Shown: positions 27,791 through 36,721 of the stretch, in pieces
Position numbering within the stretch: the stretch's first letter is position 1
Layout: each line of letters starts with the position of its first letter
Source of the DNA: Variovorax sp. 770b2
Lineage (GTDB): Bacteria > Pseudomonadota > Gammaproteobacteria > Burkholderiales > Burkholderiaceae_C
Length of the DNA stretch: 64,000 bases
Direction of reading: 5' to 3'
Assembly (NCBI RefSeq): GCF_900115685.1
Contig: NZ_FOXJ01000001.1
Coordinates: forward strand, 1,955,796-2,019,795
The notes under the pieces: model-generated
The model's input: the letters and a program-made list of their open reading frames with translations, nothing else
Database searches by the model: none
Told to the model about the DNA's origin: nothing
Made by a program: the position numbers and the translations under genes

Positions 27791-30700
27791 ATGGACCTCC
27801 CCCACCTCACGGCGGGCAAGCGTTTCACGCTGCCGCGCCCCCCTCTGTCGGCCGATGCCCTGCTGCTCGCGCAGCTGGGGATGCGCGAGAAGGCCGCCGG
27901 CCGCGCCACCGCGATGTTCACGGCCGATGCCAACGACGCGCAGCGGCTCATCGACGAGATCGCCTTCTTCGCGCCCGACCTGCGCTGCGCCCTCTTCCCC
28001 GACTGGGAGACGCTCCCCTACGACAGCTTCTCGCCCCACCAGGACCTCATCAGCGAGCGCCTGGCCACCCTCTGGCGCATCAGCCAGAAAGAGGCCGACG
28101 TGGTGCTGGTGCCGGCCACCACCGCGCTCTACCGCCTCGCGCCGCCCGCTTTCCTCGCCGGCTACACCTTCCACTTCAAGGCCAAGCAGAAGCTGGAGGA
28201 GTCCAAGCTCAAGGCCCAGCTCACGCTGGCCGGCTACAGCCACGTGACGCAGGTGGTGAGCCCGGGCGAATACGCGGTGCGCGGCGGCCTGATCGACCTC
28301 TTCCCCATGGGCTCGCTGGTGCCGTTCCGCGTCGACCTGTTCGACGACGAGATCGATTCCATCCGCACCTTCGACCCCGACACCCAGCGCAGCCTCTACC
28401 CCGTGCCCGAGGTGCGCCTCCTGCCCGGCCGCGAGTTCCCGATGGACGACGACGCCCGCGCGCGCTTTCGCAGCCGCTGGCGCGAACTGCTCGAGGGCGA
28501 CCCGACCAAGAGCCGCATCTACAAGGACATGGGCAACGGCGTGGCCACCGCCGGCATCGAGTACTACCTGCCCCTCTTCTTCGACGAGACGGCCACGGTG
28601 TTCGACTACCTCGGCCCCGACGCCACCGTGGTGCTGCACGGCGACCTGGAACCCGCCTTCCAGCATTTCTGGCAGGACACGAACGAGCGCTACCGGCTGG
28701 TGCGCGGCGACCCCGAACGCCCGGCGCTGCCGCCCGAGGCGCTGTTCCTGAGCGCCGAGCAGTTCTACCAGCGCGCCAAGCCGCACGCGCAACTGGCCAT
28801 CCGCGGCGACATTGCCACCGACACGCCCTACGCCGAGTTCGACCGGCTCCCGCCCTTCGCGGTGGTGCGCGGCGCCGAAGACCCGCTGGTCGGCCTCAAG
28901 CTCCACATCGCCGCCACGCCGCACCGCGTGCTGCTGATCGCCGAGAGCGACGGCCGGCGCGAAAGCCTGCTCGACTTCTTGCGCGCGAGCGGCGTGAGCC
29001 CGCCGGCCTTCGACTCGCTGGCCGAGTTCGAAGCGTCCACCGACGAGAAGATCGGCATCGTCACCGCCGCGCTGGCCTCGGGCTTCGCGTGGCGCGAGCA
29101 GGGCATCGACCTGGTGACCGAGACCGAGCTCTTCGCCACCGCGCCCACCACGCGCCGCCGCAACAAGAAGCAGGAGCAGGTCAGCGACGTCGAGGCGCTG
29201 ATCAAGGACCTCTCCGAACTCAACGTTGGCGACCCGGTGGTCCACACCGCGCACGGCATCGGCCGCTACCGCGGCCTCATGCACATGGACCTGGGCCAGG
29301 GCGTCGATGCCGAAGGCAAGCCGCTGCTGCAGGAAATGCTGCACCTGGAGTACGCCGACAAGGCCACGCTCTACGTGCCCGTCTCGCAGCTGCACCAGAT
29401 CAGCCGCTACACCGGCGTGAGCGCCGACGAGGCCCCGCTGCACCGGCTGGGCTCCGGCCAGTGGGAAAAAGCCAAGCGCAAGGCCGCCGAACAGGTGCGC
29501 GACTCGGCCGCCGAGCTGCTCAACATCTACGCTCGCCGCGCCGCGCGCGAAGGCCATGCCTTCCGCTACTCGGCCGCCGACTACGAGGTGTTCGCCAACG
29601 ACTTCGGCTTCCAGGAAACCGCCGACCAGAAGGCCGCGATCCACGCCGTGGTGCAGGACATGATCTCGCCCCAGCCGATGGACCGCCTGGTCTGCGGCGA
29701 CGTGGGCTTCGGCAAGACCGAGGTCGCGCTGCGCGCCGCCTTCATCGCGATCACCGGCGGCAAGCAGGTGGCGTTTCTCGCGCCCACCACGCTCCTGGCC
29801 GAGCAGCACTACCAGACGCTGGTGGACCGTTTCGCCAAGTGGCCGGTGAAGGTCGCGGAAATGAGCCGCTTCCGCTCAGCCAAGGAAATCACGGCCGCCG
29901 CGAAGGGGCTGGCCGAAGGGCAGATCGACATCGTGATCGGCACGCACAAGCTGCTCTCGCAGTCGGTCAAGTTCAAGAACCTGGGCCTGCTCATCATCGA
30001 CGAGGAGCACCGCTTCGGCGTGCGCCATAAAGAGGCGATGAAGGCGATGCGCGCCGAGGTCGACGTGCTCACGCTCACCGCGACGCCGATCCCGCGCACG
30101 CTGGGCATGGCGCTCGAGGGCCTGCGCGACCTGAGCGTGATCGCCACCGCGCCGCAGCGGCGCCTGGCCATCAAGACCTTCGTGCGCAACGAGGGCACGG
30201 GCGTCATCCGCGAAGCCGTGCTGCGCGAATTGAAGCGCGGCGGGCAGGTGTACTTCCTGCACAACGAGGTCGAGACCATCGAGAACCGCCGCCAGAAGCT
30301 CGAAGAGATATTGCCCGAGGCCCGCATCGCGGTCGCCCACGGCCAGATGCCCGAGCGCGAGCTGGAGCGCGTGATGCGCGACTTCGTGGCGCAGCGCTAC
30401 AACCTCTTGCTGTGCTCGACCATCATCGAGACCGGCATCGACGTGCCGACCGCCAACACCATCGTGATGAGCCGCGCCGACAAGTTCGGCCTCGCGCAGC
30501 TGCACCAGCTGCGCGGCCGCGTCGGGCGCTCGCACCACCAGGCCTATGCGTACCTGATGGTGCCGGACACCGAAGGCCTCACCAAGCAGGCGGCCCAGCG
30601 CCTGGACGCCATCCAGCAGATGGAAGAACTGGGCTCGGGCTTCTACCTCGCGATGCACGACCTGGAAATCCGCGGCACCGGCGAAGTGCTCGGCGAGAAC

Positions 30701-31273
30701 CAGAGCGGCAACATGATGGAGATCGGCTTCCAGCTCTACAACGAGATGCTCAGCGAAGCCGTGCGCGCGCTCAAGGCCGGGCAGGAGCCCGACCTCCTGG
30801 CGCCGCTGTCGGTCACCACCGAGATCAACCTGCACGCCCCCGCCCTCTTGCCCGACGACTACTGCGGCGACGTGCACCTGCGCCTGTCGTTCTACAAGAA
30901 GCTGGCCACCGCGAAGACACCCGACCAGATCGACACGCTGCTGGAAGAAATCGTCGACCGCTTCGGCAAGCTGCCGCCGCAGGCGCAGACGCTCATCGAC
31001 ACGCACCGCCTGCGCGTGCTCGCGCGGCCCTATGGCGTGGTGAAGGTCGATGCGGCGCCGGGCATCATCAACATCACCTTCAAGAAGGACGCGCCGGTCG
31101 ACGGCATGGCCATCATCCAGCTGGTGCAGAAGAACAAGCACATCAAGCTCGCAGGCAACGAGAAGCTGCGCATCGAGCGCGAGCTCAAGGAGCCGAAGGA
31201 CCGCGCGCAGATGGTGCGCGACGTGCTGCGCAGCCTCGGTCAACCCCTCGTCAAGGAACCCGCCCCCGCATGA
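27791..31273 (+). CDS. mfd: Transcription-repair coupling factor Mfd
   Basis: The 1160-residue DNA translocase removes stalled RNA polymerase and recruits UvrA. The UvrB-like N-terminal module is followed by the RNAP-interaction (CarD-like) domain around DPVVHTAHGIGRYRGL near residue 485. Walker A is GDVGFGKTE near 637, the DEEH box near 740, and VLTLTATPIPRTLGMAL follows. SRADKFGLAQLHQLRGRVGRS is motif VI, and the TRCF C-terminal domain closes the protein. I used the ATG at 27791; a GTG at 27770 is in frame. It overlaps serB by ATGA. Confidence 0.97.
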   Translation: MDLPHLTAGKRFTLPRPPLSADALLLAQLGMREKAAGRATAMFTADANDAQRLIDEIAFFAPDLRCALFPDWETLPYDSFSPHQDLISERLATLWRISQKEADVVLVPATTALYRLAPPAFLAGYTFHFKAKQKLEESKLKAQLTLAGYSHVTQVVSPGEYAVRGGLIDLFPMGSLVPFRVDLFDDEIDSIRTFDPDTQRSLYPVPEVRLLPGREFPMDDDARARFRSRWRELLEGDPTKSRIYKDMGNGVATAGIEYYLPLFFDETATVFDYLGPDATVVLHGDLEPAFQHFWQDTNERYRLVRGDPERPALPPEALFLSAEQFYQRAKPHAQLAIRGDIATDTPYAEFDRLPPFAVVRGAEDPLVGLKLHIAATPHRVLLIAESDGRRESLLDFLRASGVSPPAFDSLAEFEASTDEKIGIVTAALASGFAWREQGIDLVTETELFATAPTTRRRNKKQEQVSDVEALIKDLSELNVGDPVVHTAHGIGRYRGLMHMDLGQGVDAEGKPLLQEMLHLEYADKATLYVPVSQLHQISRYTGVSADEAPLHRLGSGQWEKAKRKAAEQVRDSAAELLNIYARRAAREGHAFRYSAADYEVFANDFGFQETADQKAAIHAVVQDMISPQPMDRLVCGDVGFGKTEVALRAAFIAITGGKQVAFLAPTTLLAEQHYQTLVDRFAKWPVKVAEMSRFRSAKEITAAAKGLAEGQIDIVIGTHKLLSQSVKFKNLGLLIIDEEHRFGVRHKEAMKAMRAEVDVLTLTATPIPRTLGMALEGLRDLSVIATAPQRRLAIKTFVRNEGTGVIREAVLRELKRGGQVYFLHNEVETIENRRQKLEEILPEARIAVAHGQMPERELERVMRDFVAQRYNLLLCSTIIETGIDVPTANTIVMSRADKFGLAQLHQLRGRVGRSHHQAYAYLMVPDTEGLTKQAAQRLDAIQQMEELGSGFYLAMHDLEIRGTGEVLGENQSGNMMEIGFQLYNEMLSEAVRALKAGQEPDLLAPLSVTTEINLHAPALLPDDYCGDVHLRLSFYKKLATAKTPDQIDTLLEEIVDRFGKLPPQAQTLIDTHRLRVLARPYGVVKVDAAPGIINITFKKDAPVDGMAIIQLVQKNKHIKLAGNEKLRIERELKEPKDRAQMVRDVLRSLGQPLVKEPAPA

Positions 31274-31980
31274 GCGCTACAGAAATTTCTCCCGGTCTCG
31301 TCCTGCAGCGCGTGAAGCCGCCGCTGGCGCTGGCCGATTTCAAGCTGATCGCGTTCGACATGGACTCCACGCTGATCAACATCGAATGCATCGACGAAAT
31401 CGCCGATGCCGTCGGCAAGAAGGCCGAGGTGGCCGCGATCACCGAGGCCACGATGCGCGGCGAAATCAAGGACTTCAAGGAAAGCCTGCGCCGCCGCGTG
31501 GCGCTGCTGCGGGGTGTGCCGGTCCAGGCGCTGCAGCAGGTGTACGACGAGCGGCTGAAGCTCAATCCGGGCGCGAGCGAGCTGGTGGCGGCCTGCAAGA
31601 AGGCGGGCCTCAAGGTGCTGCTGGTGTCGGGCGGCTTCACGTTCTTTGCGAACCGCGTGAAGGACCGGCTGGGCATCGACTTCGCGCGCTCCAACCTGCT
31701 CGACGAGGCCGATGGCAAGCTCACCGGCCAGGTCGTGACGCAGAGCTGGGGCGACATCTGCGACGGCGCCGAGAAGCGCCGCACGCTGCTCGAAGTGGCC
31801 TCGCTCATGGGCATCTCGCCGCAGGAAACCATCGCCGTCGGCGATGGTGCCAACGACCTGCCGATGATGGGCGAGGCCGGCCTCTCGGTGGCCTATCACG
31901 CCAAGCCGAAGGTGCGCGAGCAGGCCATGGTGGCGATCAACGAAGGCGGGCTCGACCGCCTGCTCGAAATCCTGAAATGA
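31270..31980 (+). CDS. serB: Phosphoserine phosphatase
   Basis: A 236-residue HAD hydrolase, the last step of serine synthesis. The nucleophile motif FDMDSTL has Asp30 and Asp32, followed by ECIDEIAD. Motif II is VLLVSGGFTFF, and the acidic motif is VGDGANDLPMMGEAG. There is no N-terminal ACT domain, so it is the short form. Its ATG overlaps the mfd stop (ATGA), and its own stop overlaps the next start (ATGA), so three genes are translationally linked. Confidence 0.95.
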   Translation: MSATEISPGLVLQRVKPPLALADFKLIAFDMDSTLINIECIDEIADAVGKKAEVAAITEATMRGEIKDFKESLRRRVALLRGVPVQALQQVYDERLKLNPGASELVAACKKAGLKVLLVSGGFTFFANRVKDRLGIDFARSNLLDEADGKLTGQVVTQSWGDICDGAEKRRTLLEVASLMGISPQETIAVGDGANDLPMMGEAGLSVAYHAKPKVREQAMVAINEGGLDRLLEILK

Positions 31981-33044
31981 CCGACTCGGCCGCCCCGCTC
32001 TACCGCGCCGATGCCCTCCGGGACTACGCGAGCGCCCTGCTGCAAAAAGCCGGCCTCGCTGCATCGATGGCCGACAGCGTCGCGCGCACCCTCGTCGAAG
32101 GCGACCTGCTGGGCCACGACACGCACGGCCTGGCGCTCCTGGCCGGCTATGTGAAGGAAGTCGAATCGGGCGGCATGACGCGCGGCGGCGCGCCCGAAGT
32201 GCTGTCGGACCGCCCCGCCGCCGTGCTGTGGGACGGCAAGCGCCTGCCCGGCCCGTGGCTCATGGACCAGGGCATGGACCTGCTGGTGCCGCGCGCCCGC
32301 GAGCTCGGCACGGCCTCGCTCGTGATCCGCCGCAGCCACCACATCGCCTGCCTCGCCGTCTACATGCTGCGCGCGCTGCAGGAAGACATGCTGATGCTGC
32401 TGGCCTGCTCGGACCCCAACACCGCCAGCGTCGCGCCCTTCGGCGGCACGCAGGCGGTATTCACGCCGAATCCGCTGGCGATGGGCTTTCCGCTCTCGCA
32501 GGGCGGCGTGATGGTCGACATCTCGGCCTCGATCACCACCAACGGCATGAGCAACCGCAAGCGCGCGGCCGGCGAGACCTTCGCCGAGGAATGGCTCATC
32601 GACGCGGCCGGCAAGCCCACCAACGACCCGCAGGTGCTGTTCGACCAGCCGCCCGGCACGCTGCTGCCCGTGGGCGGCCTCGGCCACGGCCACAAGGGCT
32701 ACGGCATGGCGCTGCTGGTGGAAACGCTGACGGCGGGATTGGCGGGCTTCGGCCGTGCCGATCCGAAAGAGGGCTGGGGCGCGACGGTGCACATCACGCT
32801 GCACGACCTGCATGCGTTCGGCGGCAAGGAGGCGTTCCTGCGCCAGATGGACCATGTCGCGGCGCAGTGCCGGAGCAACACGCCCATCGATCCTTCAAAG
32901 CCGGTCCGGCTGCCGGGTGAAGGCGGTTTGAAGCGGCGGGACGCGCAATCCAGGAACGGGGTGCGGCTGCACCCGTCGATCGCGCGCTCGCTGCAGGAGG
33001 CGGAGCAGCGCCACGGGCTGCAGCTCGCGAAGGCGCTGATCTAG
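31977..33044 (+). CDS. Malate/L-lactate dehydrogenase family oxidoreductase
   Basis: A 355-residue NAD(P)-dependent oxidoreductase of the non-Rossmann Ldh/YlbC-YiaK family. Visible family motifs are GHDTHGLALL near residue 46, the SHHIACLAVYM region with the catalytic histidine near 121, NPLAMGFPL near 163 and GHGHKGYGMALLVETLTAGL near 240. Substrates in this family include malate, ureidoglycolate, sulfolactate and 2,3-diketo-L-gulonate, and sequence alone does not choose. The start overlaps the serB stop. It ends 4 bases from a convergent gene. Confidence 0.88.
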   Translation: MTDSAAPLYRADALRDYASALLQKAGLAASMADSVARTLVEGDLLGHDTHGLALLAGYVKEVESGGMTRGGAPEVLSDRPAAVLWDGKRLPGPWLMDQGMDLLVPRARELGTASLVIRRSHHIACLAVYMLRALQEDMLMLLACSDPNTASVAPFGGTQAVFTPNPLAMGFPLSQGGVMVDISASITTNGMSNRKRAAGETFAEEWLIDAAGKPTNDPQVLFDQPPGTLLPVGGLGHGHKGYGMALLVETLTAGLAGFGRADPKEGWGATVHITLHDLHAFGGKEAFLRQMDHVAAQCRSNTPIDPSKPVRLPGEGGLKRRDAQSRNGVRLHPSIARSLQEAEQRHGLQLAKALI

Positions 33045-33048
33045 AGGG

Positions 33049-33372
33049 TCAGTCTTCTTCGGACGGCTCCTCGGCCCGCTCCCCGGCCGGGCGCGGCGTG
33101 CGCTTGCCGGGCTTGGCGAGGATCTCGATATAGAACTGCTTGCCGGCCTCTTTCACGATGCCGTCGATCAGCTTGTTGATGGCCGGCAGCTGGGCGACTT
33201 CGGCGGTTTCCGCCGACGCGCCGAACTTGCAATCGAAGTCCCAGAAGTCGCTGCCCTCGGGCAGGTCGCGGCGGCGTTCGCGCTTGATGTACTTGGCGAT
33301 CTCGTGCTTGATGGCTTCGACGAGACGGTCGGGGTGCTTGCCCTCGACCTGGAGCTGAAAGGTTTTTCTCAT
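33049..33372 (-). CDS. Small conserved protein (DUF6172-like)
   Basis: A 107-residue protein with the conserved pattern MRKTFQLQVEGKHPDRLVEA, then KYIKRERRRDLPEGSDFWDFDCKFG and FYIEILAKPGKR. I recall this as the DUF6172 family of proteobacterial proteins, without a known function. The C-terminus is charged and acidic (ERAEEPSEED). The ATG at 33372 starts the conserved sequence exactly; an upstream in-frame ATG adds unrelated residues. Confidence 0.8.
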   Translation of the reverse strand: MRKTFQLQVEGKHPDRLVEAIKHEIAKYIKRERRRDLPEGSDFWDFDCKFGASAETAEVAQLPAINKLIDGIVKEAGKQFYIEILAKPGKRTPRPAGERAEEPSEED

Positions 33373-33421
33373 GGTGGATGGTAACCAATGCCCCCGGGTC
33401 GCCACTTCGTGTGCTTCGCCA

Positions 33422-33471
33422 CCCCAAAAGGGGAAGGCTCAATCGCCTTGGCGCGGCCCGGCGGCGATTGA
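33422..33471. repeat. Intergenic inverted repeats with GGCCCGGCG core
   Basis: A 12-bp palindrome (CCCCAAAAGGGG, 33422-33433) is followed by a 9-bp inverted repeat, TCAATCGCC/GGCGATTGA (33439-33447, 33463-33471). The loop contains GCGCGGCCCGGC. The loop core matches the repeat seen at 22.9, 39.0, 54.7 and 61.6 kb. It lies between divergent small genes. Confidence 0.55.
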
Positions 33472-33533
33472 CTTCCCGGCCGCCCGGCTGTCATGTGTAC
33501 AGTCGGCGGCTCAATGGAAAGCAGGTGAAAGAC

Positions 33534-33761
33534 ATGGCGCGCGCAAACGACTGGGCAAGCAAGGTGATGGCATTGGTGAACGGCGGCAACGCTTCCGCGG
33601 CCATCGCGCAGATCAAGGTCGGGCCCTCGGTCAAGGACCTGAAGGCGCTGCAGACCATCATGACGCTCTCGAAAATGAAAGGCCGCTATCCGAACGTGGA
33701 TACGGCCATTGCCGAGAACCTGGACCTGCTGGCGGCGCCCCGCCTGCATCGCTCGCCCTGA
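33534..33761 (+). CDS. Short conserved-looking protein, unknown function
   Basis: A 75-residue mostly helical protein starting MARANDWASKVMALVNGGNAS, with SVKDLKALQTIMTLSKMKGRYP in the centre. No membrane segment or known motif. An AGGTGA-type ribosome binding site lies about 8 bases before the ATG at 33534. It is convergent with the aminotransferase gene (4-base gap). I do not recognise it; composition and ribosome binding site support it being real. Confidence 0.6.
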   Translation: MARANDWASKVMALVNGGNASAAIAQIKVGPSVKDLKALQTIMTLSKMKGRYPNVDTAIAENLDLLAAPRLHRSP

Positions 33762-33765
33762 GGGT

Positions 33766-34953
33766 TTACAGGGCCTGGCCGAGGCGCTTCACGCCCTCTT
33801 CGATCTTGGCCACATCGGCCGTCGCAAAGCTCAGGCGCAGCGTCGCCACGTCGGGCTTCTCGGCGAAGAACGGCGCGCCGGGCACGAAGGCCACGAGCTT
33901 CTCGATCGCGCGCTTGGCCAACTCGTTCGCATCGGCCAGCTTGCCGTTGGCGCCCGTCAGGCGCGCCCAGAAGAACAACCCGCCGTTGGGCTGCGTGAAG
34001 CTCACCGCGTCGCCCAGCTCGCGCTTCAGCGCCGCGCCCATGGCCTGCGCGCGCTGGCCGTAGACCTCGCGCACATGCGCGAGCGTGGCGGGCATGCGGC
34101 CGCTCTTGAGGTATTGCGCGGCCGTGGCCTGCGAGAAGGTGCTGGTATGCGCGTCGCTGAACTGCTTGCACATCGTCGCCTTGGCGAGCAGCTCGGGCGG
34201 CGCGATCATCCAGCCGATGCGAAGGCCCGGGCTCAGCACCTTGCTCAGGCTGCCGCAATGCGCGAGCAGTTCGCGGCTGCCCGGAACATCCTTGCTCAGG
34301 GCGAGGATCGAAGGGGGAGGCGCTTCGCCGAAGTAGAGGTCGCCATACGGGTCGTCCTCGACGATCAGCGTCTGGTACTTCACGGCAAGCTCGAGCACCT
34401 TCTTGCGGCGCTCCAGCGTCAGCATCGCGCCGCTGGGGTTGCCGAAGGTCGGGATCAGGTAGACGAACTTGGGCTTGTGCTCGGCGATGAGCTTCTCCAG
34501 CTCGTCGGTCTTCACGCCGTTGGCGTCGATGGGCGCGCTGATGAGCTGTGCGCCGTAGAGGCGAAAGCACTGGATGGTGGCCAGGAAGGTCGGGCCCTCG
34601 ACGATCACCTTGTCACCCGGGGAAATCATCGTCTTGCCCAGCAGGTCCAATGCCTGCTGGCTGCCGGTGGTGACGATGAGGCCGCTGGGGTCCACATCGA
34701 CGCCCTTGGTCTTCATGAAAGCACTGAGCTGGCTGCGCAGCGGCTCGTAGCCCTCAGTGGCGCCGTACTGCAGTGCGCCGCCGGGCTCCTCGGTCAGCGC
34801 CTTCTGGCTCGCCTCCTTCAGGCCCTCGACGTCGAACATCGCGCTGTCCGGAAAACCGCCCGCAAAACTGATGATGCCGGGCTTGCCGAGCAGCTTGAAG
34901 AGTTCGCGGATGGCGGAGGTTTCGACGTTGTCGAGGCGGGAGGCGAATTGCAT
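33766..34953 (-). CDS. PLP-dependent aminotransferase (2-aminoadipate type, class I/II)
   Basis: A 395-residue fold type I aminotransferase without the GntR domain. GIISFAGGFPD is near residues 26-36, QYGATEGYEPLR near 62 and VTTGSQQALDLLGK near 95. IPTFGNPSGAML has the Asn-Pro contact, EDDPYGDLYF the PLP-ring Asp, and SLSKVLSPGLRIGW the Schiff-base lysine near 234. This resembles LysN/Aro8-type enzymes acting on 2-aminoadipate, aromatic or branched substrates. The ATG at 34953 begins MQFASRLDNVE, the usual N-terminus. It is divergent from nth. Confidence 0.9.
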   Translation of the reverse strand: MQFASRLDNVETSAIRELFKLLGKPGIISFAGGFPDSAMFDVEGLKEASQKALTEEPGGALQYGATEGYEPLRSQLSAFMKTKGVDVDPSGLIVTTGSQQALDLLGKTMISPGDKVIVEGPTFLATIQCFRLYGAQLISAPIDANGVKTDELEKLIAEHKPKFVYLIPTFGNPSGAMLTLERRKKVLELAVKYQTLIVEDDPYGDLYFGEAPPPSILALSKDVPGSRELLAHCGSLSKVLSPGLRIGWMIAPPELLAKATMCKQFSDAHTSTFSQATAAQYLKSGRMPATLAHVREVYGQRAQAMGAALKRELGDAVSFTQPNGGLFFWARLTGANGKLADANELAKRAIEKLVAFVPGAPFFAEKPDVATLRLSFATADVAKIEEGVKRLGQAL

Positions 34954-35094
34954 GGTCAGTCTCACTTTCTGGGCGTCATTGTCGCGAAAGGCGGGTGCAT
35001 GAATGCTGCGTAAGGCTATCGTCTTTCAACGATATATTGCGCCTGTCGCAGCGCTGCGCCCCCGGGCAGACGCGTGCGGCGCCCCCCGAGCCCC

Positions 35095-35742
35095 ATGAAA
35101 AAAGACAACATCCCCCTCTTCTTCGCCACCCTGCAGGCGGCCAACCCCACGCCCGAGACCGAACTCGAATACGACACCCCCTTCGAGCTGCTGGCCGCCG
35201 TGCTGCTCTCGGCGCAGGCCACCGACGTGGGCGTGAACAAGGCCACGCGCAAGCTCTTCCCGGTGGCCAACACGCCGCAGGCGATCTACGACCTGGGGGT
35301 CGAGGGGCTGGAGGCTTACATCAAGACCATCGGCCTCTACCGCAGCAAGGCGAAGCACCTGATCGAAGCCTCCCGCATGCTGGTCGAGCTGCACGGCGGC
35401 CAGGTGCCCAGGACGCGCGCCGAGCTCGAGGCGCTCCCCGGCGTCGGCCGAAAGACCGCCAACGTGGTGCTCAACGTGGCCTTCGGCGAGCCGACCATGG
35501 CGGTCGACACGCACATCTTCCGCGTGGGCAACCGCACCGGGCTCGCGCCGGGCAAGACACCGCTGGAGGTGGAACTCAAGCTGGAGAAGCGCGTCCCACC
35601 GGAATACCGGCTGCACGCGCACCACTGGCTCATCCTGCACGGCCGCTACATCTGCGTGGCGCGCAAGCCGCGCTGCTGGGAGTGCGCGGTGGCCGCGTAC
35701 TGCGATTTCAAACCCAAGACACCGGCCCCGAAAACCGCCTGA
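35095..35742 (+). CDS. nth: Endonuclease III
   Basis: The 215-residue DNA glycosylase/AP lyase removes oxidised pyrimidines. In this numbering the catalytic Lys is residue 120 (LPGVGRKTAN) and the catalytic Asp residue 138 (AVDTHIFR). The [4Fe-4S] cysteines are at 187, 194, 197 and 203. All positions are identical to the E. coli enzyme, which confirms the ATG at 35095. A GTG seven codons upstream is in frame but would break this register. It is followed by an exported protein gene after 10 bases. Confidence 0.97.
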   Translation: MKKDNIPLFFATLQAANPTPETELEYDTPFELLAAVLLSAQATDVGVNKATRKLFPVANTPQAIYDLGVEGLEAYIKTIGLYRSKAKHLIEASRMLVELHGGQVPRTRAELEALPGVGRKTANVVLNVAFGEPTMAVDTHIFRVGNRTGLAPGKTPLEVELKLEKRVPPEYRLHAHHWLILHGRYICVARKPRCWECAVAAYCDFKPKTPAPKTA

Positions 35743-35752
35743 CACCCTGCAA

Positions 35753-36601
35753 ATGAAGACCTCGAAAAACCACGGCGCCCTGCTGGCCGCCGCCCTGTTC
35801 TCGGCAGCCGCTTTCCTGCCGGTTGCGGCCTGGTCGCAGCAAGGCGGCAAGGGCCTCGCGCCCGACGCCATGGCGGCCTACGGCGGGCGCTGGTCGACCG
35901 CGTGCGCCGATGCGTCCGCGCCCACGCTGCAGGTGCGCGAAGACCAGCTGATCGTCGAAAGCGGCAAGCGCCGCGTGGTCGGCCGGGCGCCCGAGTCGGC
36001 CCACAGCTTCTTCGGCAACAGCCAGCCGCCGGCGCGCTTCGACGTCGCCCTGATGAGCAACGTGGGCAAGGCCGGGGCCCTGACCTTCCTGGTCTTTCGC
36101 GAGGCGGGCGGCCAGTCCATCACGCTCGACGCCGCAAGGCCTGTGGCCGGGCAACTGGGCCCCGAACTGATGAAGCTGCGCTACTGGCGATGCGACGGCT
36201 CGGCGCGCGCCGCGACGCCGCCCGCGGAGCCGGCCGCCACGAAGCAGCCATCTCCACCGACGGGCAGCCCAGCCGCGCTCGCACAAGGCCCCGCGATGCA
36301 GAAAGCCTGGCGCGCCGCGCTGGGCGCCAAGGAAAACGACCGCTGGCTGGTGCGCCGCGAAGGCCCGGCGCCCGAGCCGCAGTGGGTCACCGTGGACGGC
36401 ACGCGCTACGTGCTGCACGCCTTCTGCAAGCCGCACGACTGCTTCGACAACAACGCGATCGCCCTCTACGACCAGGGTTCGGGCCGCATCTACGGGCTCG
36501 CGCAGCGCAACGGAAAGAACACCCTCGTGGGCGCGCCACCGCAGGCACTGGCACCGCAGCTGGACAAGCTCTGGCGAGAACAGTGGCGGCAGAAGAATTG
36601 A
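35753..36601 (+). CDS. Exported two-domain protein with C-terminal Ivy-like lysozyme inhibitor domain
   Basis: A 282-residue protein. The signal peptide ends near AWS at residues 26-28. A unique N-terminal domain, residues about 38-148, has one cysteine at each end (51 and 147) that could form a disulfide. A Pro/Ala-rich linker (150-180) leads to a C-terminal domain with the CKPHDC loop at residues 225-230. CKPHDC is the hallmark of the Ivy family, where this loop plugs the lysozyme active site. Canonical Ivy is a single domain of about 130-155 residues, so this is a fusion. The N-terminal domain is unknown to me. A periplasmic location and protection of peptidoglycan are likely. Confidence 0.75.
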   Translation: MKTSKNHGALLAAALFSAAAFLPVAAWSQQGGKGLAPDAMAAYGGRWSTACADASAPTLQVREDQLIVESGKRRVVGRAPESAHSFFGNSQPPARFDVALMSNVGKAGALTFLVFREAGGQSITLDAARPVAGQLGPELMKLRYWRCDGSARAATPPAEPAATKQPSPPTGSPAALAQGPAMQKAWRAALGAKENDRWLVRREGPAPEPQWVTVDGTRYVLHAFCKPHDCFDNNAIALYDQGSGRIYGLAQRNGKNTLVGAPPQALAPQLDKLWREQWRQKN

Positions 36602-36721
36602 GCTGACGGGCGCCCGGCGGGCCCCGCCCGCCTCCAACGCACTACCTCCAACGATGGATGTGCAACGGCCGGCAGAGGCACACACTGCACGCCACCACCA
36701 TGCGTGGAGGAGGCAGACGCC

